Source: Pseudomonas fluorescens
GTDB taxonomy: Bacteria; Pseudomonadota; Gammaproteobacteria; Pseudomonadales; Pseudomonadaceae
Assembly (NCBI RefSeq): GCF_001902145.1
Contig: NZ_MRST01000026.1
Location: 302,342 to 366,341 of the forward strand
Direction of reading: 5' to 3'
Length of the DNA stretch: 64,000 bases
Shown: in pieces, positions 24,462 through 32,801 of the stretch
Position numbering within the stretch: position 1 is the stretch's first letter
How the letters are laid out: each line of letters opens with the position of its first letter
Program-made: the position numbers and the translations under genes
Notes under the pieces: model-generated
What the model was told of the DNA's origin: nothing
Seen by the model: the letters and a program-made list of their open reading frames with translations, nothing else
Databases searched by the model: none

Positions 24462-25610
24462 TCAGCTCTGTGACGCAGCTTTGGGAAGGATGTCGTTGGC
24501 AACCATCTCGCCAAACGGGCTGACGTAGCCGGCACTTTTGGGCAGCTCGGGACGTTCGATATCCAGGTGCGGGAACAACAGCTCGGCGACCCGATACGAC
24601 TCTTCCAGGTGTGGATAACCGGAGAAGATAAAGGTATCGATACCCAGGTCCGCGTACTCCTTGACCCGCGCCGCAACCGTTGGGCCATCACCCACCAGCG
24701 CCGTCCCTGCGCCGCCACGTACCAGGCCGACGCCGGCCCACAGGTTGGGGCTGACTTCCAGGTTGTCACGGCTACCGCCGTGCAAGGCTGCCATGCGTTG
24801 CTGGCCCACCGAATCGAAGCGCGCCAGGGACGCCTGGGCGCGGGCGATGGTCTCGTCGTCCAGGTGGGAGATCAGTTTGTCGGCGGCTTTCCAGGCTTCG
24901 TCGTTGGTTTCGCGCACGATCACATGCAAGCGAATACCGAAGCGCACCGTGCGACCCAGTTTTGCGGCCTTGGCGCGTACCTGCGCGATCTTTTCCGCAA
25001 CGGCTGCCGGCGGCTCGCCCCAGGTCAGCACCATCTCGACCTGTTCGGCCGCCAGGTCCTGGGCGGCTTCGGAGGAGCCACCGAAATACAGCGGCGGGCG
25101 CGGCTGCTGGACGGGCGGGTAGAGCAATTTGGCGCCTTTGACGCTGATGTGCTCGCCGTCGTAGTCCACGGTCTCGCCTTCCAGTACACGGCGCCAGATG
25201 CGGGTGAATTCCACCGACGCCTGGTAGCGTTCTTCATGGCTCAAGAACAAACCGTCGCCAGCCAGTTCTTCCGGATCGCCACCGGTGACCAGGTTGAACA
25301 GCGCACGGCCACCAGACAGCCGGTCCAGGGTCGCGGCCTGACGCGCGGCCACGGTCGGGGAGATGATCCCAGGGCGCAGGGCAACCAGGAATTTCAAGCG
25401 CTGGGTCACGGGAATCAGCGAGGCGGCCACCAACCACGAGTCTTCGCAAGAGCGACCCGTAGGGATCAGCACCCCACCGAAACCCAGGCGGTCGGCGGCC
25501 TGGGCCACCTGTTGCAGGTAACCGTGGTCGACAGCGCGGGCGCCTTCGGCGGTGCCAAGGTAATGACCGTCGCCGTGGGTGGGCAGGAACCAGAAAATAT
25601 TGAGGCTCAT
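24462..25610 (-). CDS. ssuD: FMNH2-dependent alkanesulfonate monooxygenase
   Basis: The 382-residue luciferase-like flavoenzyme cleaves alkanesulfonates to aldehyde and sulfite with FMNH2 and oxygen. It shows the family N-terminus MSLNIFWFLPTHGDGHYLG, LIPTGRSCEDSW, LVALRPGIISPTVAARQAAT and FNLVTGGDPEE. It depends on reduced flavin from SsuE, encoded in the same operon. 26 nt separate it from ssuA. Confidence 0.96.
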   Translation of the reverse strand: MSLNIFWFLPTHGDGHYLGTAEGARAVDHGYLQQVAQAADRLGFGGVLIPTGRSCEDSWLVAASLIPVTQRLKFLVALRPGIISPTVAARQAATLDRLSGGRALFNLVTGGDPEELAGDGLFLSHEERYQASVEFTRIWRRVLEGETVDYDGEHISVKGAKLLYPPVQQPRPPLYFGGSSEAAQDLAAEQVEMVLTWGEPPAAVAEKIAQVRAKAAKLGRTVRFGIRLHVIVRETNDEAWKAADKLISHLDDETIARAQASLARFDSVGQQRMAALHGGSRDNLEVSPNLWAGVGLVRGGAGTALVGDGPTVAARVKEYADLGIDTFIFSGYPHLEESYRVAELLFPHLDIERPELPKSAGYVSPFGEMVANDILPKAASQS

Positions 25611-25636
25611 GGAGTTGTCTCCTGAATGAAGTCGAA

Positions 25637-26605
25637 TTACGGCGCTTTGGCAACCGCAGCGGGTGGCGTCCAGATCACGTCCTTGATGCTCAAGGGCTTG
25701 GGGATCAATTTGAGTTGGTAGAAGCTGTCGGCGATTTTCTGCTGGGCGGCGACCACTTCCGGGGTCAGGAACAGCGCGCCGTAGCCCTGGCGTTTCACCG
25801 ATGTGAGGGTGATATCTGCTGGCAGGCCGAGCAGTGGGGCGACCTGCTCAGTCACTTCCTGCGGGTTGGCCTTGGACCATTCGCCTACCGCGCGCACCTC
25901 TTCCACCAACGCCTTGATCACTTGCGGGTGTTGTTCGGCGTAGGGTTTGGTGGCCAGGTAAAACTGATGGTTGTCGGCAATCCCGGTGCCGTCTCGCAGG
26001 GTGCGCGCTTGCAGTTGCTTCTCGGCGGCGGCCTGGTACGGGTCCCAGATCACCCAGGCGTCCACGCTGCCACGCTCGAACGCAGCACGGGCATCGGCGG
26101 GGGGCAGGAACACGGTCTTCACGTCGGTGTAGTTGAGGCCGGCATCTTCCAGGGCACGCACTAGCAGGTAGTGCACGTTGGAGCCTTTGTTGAGCACGAC
26201 CTTTTTACCCTTGAGTTCGGCCACCGATTTGATCGGCGAGTCCTTGGGCACCAGGATCGCTTCGCTGGTAGGCGCGGGTGGTTCGTAGGCGACGTAGAGC
26301 AGATCGGCGCCAGCCGCCTGGGCAAACACCGGTGGGGTTTCGCCGGTAACGCCGAAGTCGATGGAGCCGACGTTCAGGCCCTCGAGCAATTGCGGGCCAC
26401 CGGGGAACTCGGTCCACTGCACCTGCACGCCTTGGTCGGCCAGGCGTTTTTCCAGGGTGCCCTTGGCCTTGAGCAGCACCAGGGTGCCGTACTTCTGATA
26501 ACCGATCCGCAAGGTCTCGGCGGCTTGGGCTTGAACGATGGCGCCGAAGGACACAGCCGCAGCAAAGAGTGCGACCAGACCACGACGCAAGATGACAGTG
26601 CGCAT
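25637..26605 (-). CDS. ssuA: Aliphatic sulfonate-binding periplasmic protein
   Basis: The 322-residue binding protein has a signal peptide (MRTVILRRGLVALFAAAVSF, cleaved near QA-AE), then LRIGYQKYGTLVLLKAKGTL, GVTGETPPVFAQAAGADLLY and WVIWDPYQAAAE, typical of the SsuA family. It delivers sulfonates to SsuBC. ATG at 26605 follows GGAGAG. Confidence 0.95.
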   Translation of the reverse strand: MRTVILRRGLVALFAAAVSFGAIVQAQAAETLRIGYQKYGTLVLLKAKGTLEKRLADQGVQVQWTEFPGGPQLLEGLNVGSIDFGVTGETPPVFAQAAGADLLYVAYEPPAPTSEAILVPKDSPIKSVAELKGKKVVLNKGSNVHYLLVRALEDAGLNYTDVKTVFLPPADARAAFERGSVDAWVIWDPYQAAAEKQLQARTLRDGTGIADNHQFYLATKPYAEQHPQVIKALVEEVRAVGEWSKANPQEVTEQVAPLLGLPADITLTSVKRQGYGALFLTPEVVAAQQKIADSFYQLKLIPKPLSIKDVIWTPPAAVAKAP

Positions 26606-26702
26606 GGCGCTCTCTCCAACTGTGCGATTAGGGTTTTGGCTGCACCTGCTTGGCCGTTGTCGGCTGAGTAAGGTGAGTGTTTCCAGGTTTCTGGGGTGAG
26701 GC

Positions 26703-27296
26703 TCAAATGCTCCAGCGAGCACTCAACAAACGTTCATTCAATACGTCAGGGTCCAGCGGTTTTGGCCGGCGCGCCATGGCGCTGTAGAGCTGCTCCAGGG
26801 CTTCGTGCAGACGCTGTTCGAGTACCGGCACCAACTGCGCCTGCACGCTGCCTTCGCCATAGGCGATCTGGCTGTCTTCGGCAAAAATACCGTGGAGCAA
26901 TTCCTGGGCCTTGAGGGCCGACAGCACCGGCTTCAGGGCGTAGTCCACCGCCAGCATGTGGGCGATGCTGCCGCCGGTCGCCATCGGCAGCACCACCTTA
27001 TGGGCCAGGGCGCGTTCTGGCAGCAGGTCCAGTACGGTCTTCAACGCCCCGGAAAACGACGCCTTGTACACCGGCGTGGCGATCACCAGGCCGTCGGCAT
27101 TGGCGACTTGTTGCAGCAGGTCGATGACCTTGGGGCTGTCGAAGCGCGCATGCAGCAAATCTTCAGCCGGGAAGTCCCGTACCTGGTAACTCACCACTTC
27201 CACGCCCTGCTGTTGCAGCCACTGACGGGTTTTATCCAGCAAGACCCCAGAGCGGGAACGCTGGCTGGGACTGCCTCCAAGTGTTACGACCAGCAT
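26703..27296 (-). CDS. ssuE: NAD(P)H-dependent FMN reductase
   Basis: The 197-residue flavodoxin-fold reductase (LVVTLGGSPSQRSRSGVLLD, then DGLVIATPVYKASFSGALK and KVVLPMATGGS) supplies FMNH2 to SsuD. It is the first gene of the operon. ATG at 27296 follows AAGGA. An AT-rich dyad lies about 80 nt upstream. Confidence 0.95.
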   Translation of the reverse strand: MLVVTLGGSPSQRSRSGVLLDKTRQWLQQQGVEVVSYQVRDFPAEDLLHARFDSPKVIDLLQQVANADGLVIATPVYKASFSGALKTVLDLLPERALAHKVVLPMATGGSIAHMLAVDYALKPVLSALKAQELLHGIFAEDSQIAYGEGSVQAQLVPVLEQRLHEALEQLYSAMARRPKPLDPDVLNERLLSARWSI

Positions 27297-27371
27297 GCAG
27301 GAGATTCCTTGGGCAAGTGTCGGCGGTTCGCTGTGCGGCGATGGCGCCAAGATGGGATAGACCTTATCAGC

Positions 27372-27402
27372 AGATTTATATATCTATAAATCTTATTTAT
27401 TC
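27372..27402. promoter_or_regulatory. AT-rich dyad upstream of ssuE
   Basis: agatttata (27372-27380) and tataaatct (27385-27393) form a perfect 9-bp inverted repeat with a 4-nt centre. Overlapping it, the minus strand of 27384-27402 reads GAATAAATAAGATTTATAG, closely matching a site before lsfA. It suits a sulfur-regulated operator (CysB is the usual regulator), which is inference. Confidence 0.45.
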
Positions 27403-27448
27403 ATTTGTTTATTCCATAAACACATAAGCGAATTATCAATCCCCAGGC

Positions 27449-27479
27449 GAAAAAAAAGGCCGTGGAAACGGCCTGAAAA
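27449..27479 (-). terminator. Rho-independent terminator downstream of lsfA
   Basis: On the minus strand the stem aggccgt / acggcct is followed by a run of eight T. It lies beyond the REP pair that follows lsfA. Confidence 0.85.
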
Positions 27480-27505
27480 CCCCTGCTGTGAGTCAGTGCT
27501 TTTTG

Positions 27506-27604
27506 GTAGGAGCGAGCTTGCTCGCGAAAAACTCACAGGCGCCGCGTTCATTCAGGAAGCACGCGTTATCGTTGACGTTTTTCGCGAGCAAGCTCGCTCC
27601 TACA
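27506..27604. repeat. REP pair (gcgagcttgctcgcga type)
   Basis: Inverted arms gtaggagcgagcttgctcgc and complement enclose a spacer containing caggaagcacgcgttatcgt, which recurs in the elements at 44955 and 53054. Confidence 0.9.
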
Positions 27605-27624
27605 GAGGGATGATCCGTGACGCC

Positions 27625-28263
27625 TTAACGATTGGGTTGTGGGGTAAGACGCAGGTACGGCTTCACCGCGCGGTAGCCCTTGGGAAAGCGTTTCTTGATC
27701 TCTTCCTCGTCTTTGAGCGACGGCACGATCACCACCTCATCCCCATCCTGCCAGTTGGCCGGCGTCGCCACCTTGTGGTTGTCGGTCAGTTGCAGCGAGT
27801 CGATCACCCGCAGGATTTCATGGAAGTTACGCCCGGTGCTGGCCGGGTAGGTGATGGTCAGGCGAATCTTCTTGTTCGGGTCGATCACGAACAAGGAGCG
27901 CACGGTGAGGGTATCGCTGGCATTCGGGTGGATCAGGTCGTAGAGGTCCGAGACCTTGCGGTCTGCATCGGCCAGGATCGGGAAGTTGACCACGGTGTTC
28001 TGCGTCTCGTTGATGTCGTCGATCCACTTGTGATGCGAGTCCACCGGATCTACCGACAGGGCGATGGCCTTGACGCTACGCTTGGCGAATTCATCCTTGA
28101 GCTTGGCGGTGAAACCCAGCTCGGTGGTGCACACCGGCGTGAAGTCCGCAGGGTGGGAAAACAACACACCCCAGCTGTCGCCCAGCCATTCATGGAAACG
28201 AATCTTGCCGGCGCTGGAATCCTGTTCGAAGTCGGGGGCGATGTCGCCCAGTCTTAGGCTCAT
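27625..28263 (-). CDS. lsfA: 1-Cys peroxiredoxin
   Basis: The 212-residue peroxiredoxin has its peroxidatic Cys45 in HPADFTPVCTTELG and no obvious resolving cysteine, as in the Prx6/1-Cys group. It reduces hydrogen peroxide and organic peroxides. In P. putida lsfA stands next to the ssu operon and is induced under sulfate limitation; the same arrangement here supports the name. ATG at 28263 follows AGGAG. Confidence 0.95.
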   Translation of the reverse strand: MSLRLGDIAPDFEQDSSAGKIRFHEWLGDSWGVLFSHPADFTPVCTTELGFTAKLKDEFAKRSVKAIALSVDPVDSHHKWIDDINETQNTVVNFPILADADRKVSDLYDLIHPNASDTLTVRSLFVIDPNKKIRLTITYPASTGRNFHEILRVIDSLQLTDNHKVATPANWQDGDEVVIVPSLKDEEEIKKRFPKGYRAVKPYLRLTPQPNR

Positions 28264-28326
28264 GGGTGTGGCTCCTGGTGAGTGCTTATGGAGCCCACTG
28301 TGCATGGATTTTTGTTGACTTAAAAA

Positions 28327-28345
28327 GAATAAATATCGATTTATT
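28327..28345. promoter_or_regulatory. AT-rich dyad upstream of lsfA
   Basis: GAATAAATATCGATTTATT contains 7-bp arms aataaat / atttatt around a 4-nt centre. It lies about 65 nt before the lsfA start and nearly repeats the ssuE site. Confidence 0.45.
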
Positions 28346-28501
28346 TAGACGATAAAAGAATATTAAAAATCAGTTCATTGGACTTGGGAACGGCCTGAGG
28401 CCAACATCGCTTTCAAGGTTCGAGAAGGCCTTGAGACGCTGCAAAAAAGAGGGATTCAGGAAGGGCTTGCGGGGGTTGAGCCCGACTTGAACAGCAAGAC
28501 A

Positions 28502-28532
28502 CCTTGCCCGGCATTGCGCCGGGCAAGGTTTT
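28502..28532. terminator. Hairpin after the OprD gene
   Basis: An 11-bp perfect stem ccttgcccggc / gccgggcaagg with a 5-nt loop lies just after the porin stop. The T run is on the plus-strand side; on the minus strand the tail is weak, so termination efficiency is uncertain. Confidence 0.65.
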
Positions 28533-28538
28533 ACAGTC

Positions 28539-29879
28539 TTACAACAGCGGGATCGAGTAGCTGACGATCAAGCGGTTTTCGTCCTGGTTACGCGCGTTGG
28601 CGATGTCGCTGCGCCACATAGCGTTTTTCCACGCCACGCCGACGTTCTTCAGCGGACCTTCCGGTACAACGTAGGCAACAGTGATGTCACGTTCCCACTC
28701 GGACTGGCCGGTGAATTCGGTACGGTTGCTGGCGACGGTGTCGATATGATCACCCTTGAGGTAAACCACACCCGCCGTCAGGCCAGGTACGCCGACTTTG
28801 GCGAAGTCGTAGGAGTAGCGAGCTTGCCAGGTACGCTCGCCGGCACGGGCGAACTTCTGGATTTGCATGTCGGTGGTGATGTAAGCCGACGACCCGTCAC
28901 CCTGGTTCAGCCAAGGGAAGTCGCTGCTGCCGTTGCTGACCTGATAACCGCCACCAAAGGTGTGACCGGCCACCGAGTACAGGAACAGGCCGCTGTACAG
29001 GTTGTTGTCGACTTTGCCACGGCCAGAGTTCACGCCGCCATAGTTGCCCGTCGAGAAGTAAGCGGACTGGTTACCGTTGTTGCCATCGTCGGAGCTGTTG
29101 AAGTAACGCAGGTCAGACTTCAACACACCAGGGCCGATAGCCCAGTTGTGGGTCAGGCCAAGGAAGTGTTGCTTGTAGAAATCTTCCAGGTTGCCGTAGT
29201 AGTACTGGGCGGTCAGATCCTTGGTGATCTTGTAGTCGCCACCGGCGTAGTAGAACTTGTTGCTCGAGCGCCAGTTCACGCCACGGCTGTTGGCGCCGGA
29301 GATGGACAGGCTTTCGTTGTTGCTGGAGTTACGGCCCTTGGCCTTTTCGATCTGGCCGGCAACCAGGGTCAGGTCCTTGATGTCGCTGGAGGTGATCTGG
29401 CCACCCTGGAAGGTCTGCGGCAGCATACGACCGTCGTTGGTGACGATGACCGGCAGCTTGGGCTGCAAGGTACCCAGCTTCAGTTCGGTCTGGGAGATCT
29501 TGGCCTTGGCCGTCAGGCCCAGGCTCGAGTAGTTATCAACGGCTTCGCCATTGGACTTGCTCGGGAAGATGGTGCCGCCGTAGGAGCTGGCAGTCGCGCC
29601 GTTGGTACCACCGCCCGAATCTAGGCGAACACCCAACAGGCCGATTGCGTCAAGACCGAAGCCAACGGTGCCTTGGGTGTAACCGGAGATGAAACGCAGA
29701 TCGAAGCCTTGGCCCCACTCTTCGTTCTTGTTCGCACCAGCGCCTTCGCGGTTATCGGTGTTGATGTAGAAGTTACGCAGGCCCAGTGTGGCCTTGCTGT
29801 CTTCGATAAAACCGGCAGCGCCTGCTTGCTGGGCGATTGCGCCCAAAGCTACAGCCACAGCCAAGGTGGACTTCTTCAT
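28539..29879 (-). CDS. OprD-family outer-membrane porin
   Basis: The 446-residue protein has a signal peptide (MKKSTLAVAVALGAIAQQAG) and an OprD-type 18-strand barrel: FIEDSKATLGLRNFYINTD, the loop LRFISGYTQGTVGFGLDAIG, YGNLEDFYKQHFLG and a C-terminal IVSYSIPLL. OprD channels admit specific small anionic or amino-acid-like substrates. Its place between lsfA and a sulfonate-binding protein suggests sulfonate or sulfate-ester uptake, an inference from context. GAGGAG lies before the start. Confidence 0.92.
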   Translation of the reverse strand: MKKSTLAVAVALGAIAQQAGAAGFIEDSKATLGLRNFYINTDNREGAGANKNEEWGQGFDLRFISGYTQGTVGFGLDAIGLLGVRLDSGGGTNGATASSYGGTIFPSKSNGEAVDNYSSLGLTAKAKISQTELKLGTLQPKLPVIVTNDGRMLPQTFQGGQITSSDIKDLTLVAGQIEKAKGRNSSNNESLSISGANSRGVNWRSSNKFYYAGGDYKITKDLTAQYYYGNLEDFYKQHFLGLTHNWAIGPGVLKSDLRYFNSSDDGNNGNQSAYFSTGNYGGVNSGRGKVDNNLYSGLFLYSVAGHTFGGGYQVSNGSSDFPWLNQGDGSSAYITTDMQIQKFARAGERTWQARYSYDFAKVGVPGLTAGVVYLKGDHIDTVASNRTEFTGQSEWERDITVAYVVPEGPLKNVGVAWKNAMWRSDIANARNQDENRLIVSYSIPLL

Positions 29880-30249
29880 GTACCGCTCCTCTCATTTCTA
29901 ATTTTTGTATTTCTTTGGTCTCGGGTCTGACGCCCTCGATCCACAGATGCGCGATTAGCGCCAGATAGTGACCACCAAGTCAATCGTAACCTTGTGTGTC
30001 TACTACCTTCGTCTAATCGCAGTTGATTTGGTCCCTGCAGGGTAATGAGTTTTTCATACACCCAAAAAGAATTATTTCATTCTTTTTCATACGATCCAGG
30101 AATAAGACCTTCCGTGAAGCTGGCCGGTCAGGATAGACGCGCCGCTCCATAAGCTAATTCCTAAAGGGTATTTACTGGTGCTTTTTTAGATCGATTAGTG
30201 TGGCCGTACGGTTGCATACGTCACTCACGATCAAAAAGGCGACGCCATC
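29880..30249. promoter_or_regulatory. Divergent control region of the oprD-like and tauA-like genes
   Basis: This 370-bp gene-free stretch contains a perfect inverted repeat, aaaaagaat (30064-30072) and attcttttt (30079-30087), with a 6-nt centre. The word AAAAAGAAT also occurs before lsfA. Another stretch, attcctaaagggtattta, at about 30158-30175, may be promoter-related. No gene is seen. Confidence 0.4.
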
Positions 30250-31236
30250 ATGGCCAAACGCACATCCTCCCGTCAATTTGTTACAGTTTTTGTATCGCTA
30301 TTACTTTCTTTTGGTGTCAACGCCGCCGACCTGACGGTGGGCTACCAGACCGGCATCGATCCCAGCAAGGTTCCCCAGGCCGACGGCCTGTACGAAAAAG
30401 CCATCGGCGAAAAAATCGCCTGGCGCCGCTTCAACAGCGGGCCGGAGGTGGTCACGGCCATCGCTTCGGGTGATGTACAAATCGGCAACCTCGGCTCCAG
30501 CCCACTCGCGGCGGCGGCGTCGCGCAACCTGCCGATTGTGGCGTTTATCGTATCGGCACAGATCAACGCTTCTGAAGCCCTGGTGGTGCGCAACGGCAGT
30601 GGCATCGACAAACCCCAGGACCTGATCGGCAAAACCATCGCCACTCCGTTTGTCTCGACCTCCCATTACAGCCTGCTCGGCGCGCTCAAACATTGGGGAC
30701 TGGACACCAAACAAGTCAAAGTGGTGAACCTGCAACCGGCCGAAATCGCCGCCGCCTGGAAGCGTGGCGATATTGATGGGGCTTTCGTGTGGTCCCCGGC
30801 CCTGGGCGAAATCCGCAAGACCGGCAAGACCCTGACAGACGCGGCGCAGGTGGGCCAATGGGGCGCGCCGACGTTTGAGGTGTGGGTGGCGCGCAAGGAT
30901 TTTGCAGAAAAACATCCTGACATCGTGGCCAAGTTCGCCAAGGTCACCCTGGATGCCTTTGCCGACTATGCCGCCCATAAGGACAGTTGGACGGTGGATT
31001 CGGAGCCGGTACAGAAAATCGCCAAATTGACAGGTTCAAATGCCGACGACATTCCGGAACTGTTGGCGGGCACGACGTTTCCGGATGCACAGGCACAGCA
31101 AACCGCTGCGTTGCTCAAGGGCGGCACGGCGAAGGCGATTGGGGAGACGGCGAAGTTCTTGAAGGAACAGGGGAAAGTGGAGACGGTGCTGCCGGATTAT
31201 TCGGCCTATGTGACTGACAAATTCATCACAGAATAA
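30250..31236 (+). CDS. Taurine/sulfonate-binding periplasmic protein (TauA-like), orphan
   Basis: The 328-residue binding protein has a signal peptide (cleaved near VNA-AD) and TauA-like motifs: LTVGYQTGIDPSKVPQADG, WRRFNSGPEVVTAIASGDVQIGNLGSSPLAAAASR, and AAWKRGDIDGAFVWSPALG. TauA binds taurine for the TauBC importer. No tauB, tauC or tauD follows; a REP pair and argA come next. It may work with SsuBC or a transporter elsewhere. The name TauA is a family call, not proof of substrate. Confidence 0.88.
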   Translation: MAKRTSSRQFVTVFVSLLLSFGVNAADLTVGYQTGIDPSKVPQADGLYEKAIGEKIAWRRFNSGPEVVTAIASGDVQIGNLGSSPLAAAASRNLPIVAFIVSAQINASEALVVRNGSGIDKPQDLIGKTIATPFVSTSHYSLLGALKHWGLDTKQVKVVNLQPAEIAAAWKRGDIDGAFVWSPALGEIRKTGKTLTDAAQVGQWGAPTFEVWVARKDFAEKHPDIVAKFAKVTLDAFADYAAHKDSWTVDSEPVQKIAKLTGSNADDIPELLAGTTFPDAQAQQTAALLKGGTAKAIGETAKFLKEQGKVETVLPDYSAYVTDKFITE

Positions 31237-31249
31237 AAACGCGGTCCAG

Positions 31250-31338
31250 TGTGGGAGCGGGCTTGCTCGCGAATGCGGTGGTCCAGTCATTGATGTATTG
31301 ACTGACACTGCGCTTTCGCGAGCAAGCCCGCTCCCACA
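31250..31338. repeat. REP pair (gcgggcttgctcgcga type)
   Basis: Inverted arms lie between the convergent tauA-like gene and argA. Confidence 0.9.
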
Positions 31339-31369
31339 TTTTGATCTGCAACGTTCTTAAGGGCCGGGT

Positions 31370-32668
31370 TTACAGCGCCTTTTCAAAGATCTTGGAGTTG
31401 CGCTGATAGTTGTACAGCGACGCCCGCGCCGACGGCAGGCGATCCACGCTACTGGGTACAAAGCCGCGTTCGCGGAACCAGTGGGCCGTGCGGGTGGTGA
31501 GTACAAAGAGGGTTTTCAAGCCCTGCGCTCGTGCCCGGGTCTGGATGCGTTCGAGCAACACATCGCCTCGCGCGCCGTGGCGGTACTCCGGGTTCACTGC
31601 CAGGCACGCCAACTCCCCCGCATCCGAATCCGCGATCTGATACAGCGCCGCGCAGGCGATGATCATGCCTTCGCGCTCGACCACGCTGAACTGTTCGATC
31701 TCACGCTCCAGCACTTCCCGCGAACGGCGTACCAGAATGCCCTGCTCTTCCAGCGGGCTGATCAGGTCCAGCAAGCCGCCGACGTCTTCAATCGCCGCTT
31801 CGCGCACCAGTTCGAATTGTTCCTGGGCCACCAGCGTACCGCCACCATCGCGGGTGAACAGTTCGGTAAGCAAGGCGCCATCTTCGGCGTAGCTGACGAT
31901 ATGGCTGCGCCCTACGCCACCCCGACAGGCTTCGGCAGCGGCATCGAGCAGTTCGGCTTGATAGTTGCTGCCCAGGCGTTGCAGGTGCGCGGGTACTTGT
32001 TGTGGGCGCAATTCACGCACTAGGCGGCCGTTCTCATCGATCAGACCGGGATCGGCACCGAACAGCAGCAACTTGTCGGCGCCCAGGTCGATGGCGGCGC
32101 GGGTGGCGACGTCTTCGCAGGCCAGGTTGAAGATCTCGCCGGTGGGCGAATACCCCAGGGGCGAGAGCAGCACGATAGAGCGCTCGTCCAGCAGGCGGTT
32201 GATACCCTTGCGGTCGACCCGACGCACTTCGCCAGTGTGGTGGTAGTCCACGCCTTCAAGCACGCCGATTGGCCGTGCGGTGACCAGGTTGCCGCTGGCC
32301 ACGCGCAGACGCGAGCCCTGCATCGGCGAGGACGCCATGTCCATGGACAAGCGCGCCTCGATGGCAATACGCAGATGACCCACCGCGTCGATCACACACT
32401 CCAGCGTCGCGGCATCGGTGATGCGCAAGCCTTCGTGGTAAGCCGGGGTAAGGCCGCGTGCTTCAAGGCGGGTTTCGATTTGCGGGCGCGAGCCGTGCAC
32501 CAGCACCAGGCGCACACCCAGGCTGTGGAGCAGCACCAGGTCGTGGACGATATTGCCGAAATTAGGGTGGTCCACACCATCGCCGGGCAGCATGACCACA
32601 AAGGTGCAGTCGCGGTGGGCGTTGATGTAGGGCGAAGCGTGACGAAGCCAATTGACGTATTCGGGCAT
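31370..32668 (-). CDS. argA: Amino-acid N-acetyltransferase (N-acetylglutamate synthase)
   Basis: The 432-residue enzyme acetylates glutamate with acetyl-CoA, the first step of arginine synthesis. An amino-acid-kinase-like domain fills about residues 1-290 (VVMLPGDGVDHPNFGNIVHD, LVLVHGSRPQIE), and a GNAT acetyltransferase domain follows (LACLAVNPEYRHGARGDVLLERI). The N-terminal domain normally carries arginine feedback. It lies beside argE. Confidence 0.95.
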   Translation of the reverse strand: MPEYVNWLRHASPYINAHRDCTFVVMLPGDGVDHPNFGNIVHDLVLLHSLGVRLVLVHGSRPQIETRLEARGLTPAYHEGLRITDAATLECVIDAVGHLRIAIEARLSMDMASSPMQGSRLRVASGNLVTARPIGVLEGVDYHHTGEVRRVDRKGINRLLDERSIVLLSPLGYSPTGEIFNLACEDVATRAAIDLGADKLLLFGADPGLIDENGRLVRELRPQQVPAHLQRLGSNYQAELLDAAAEACRGGVGRSHIVSYAEDGALLTELFTRDGGGTLVAQEQFELVREAAIEDVGGLLDLISPLEEQGILVRRSREVLEREIEQFSVVEREGMIIACAALYQIADSDAGELACLAVNPEYRHGARGDVLLERIQTRARAQGLKTLFVLTTRTAHWFRERGFVPSSVDRLPSARASLYNYQRNSKIFEKAL

Positions 32669-32801
32669 AACACCTGGGCCTGTAATAAAAAGCAGCCAAA
32701 TAAAGGATCAATCGTGAAAGCGCACAGCGGCTGATGGTTATCGTCGGAACAGGCTTGGCGACACGCTCACTCTCCTTATGTACGAATGGGCAGGGGCAAA
32801 T

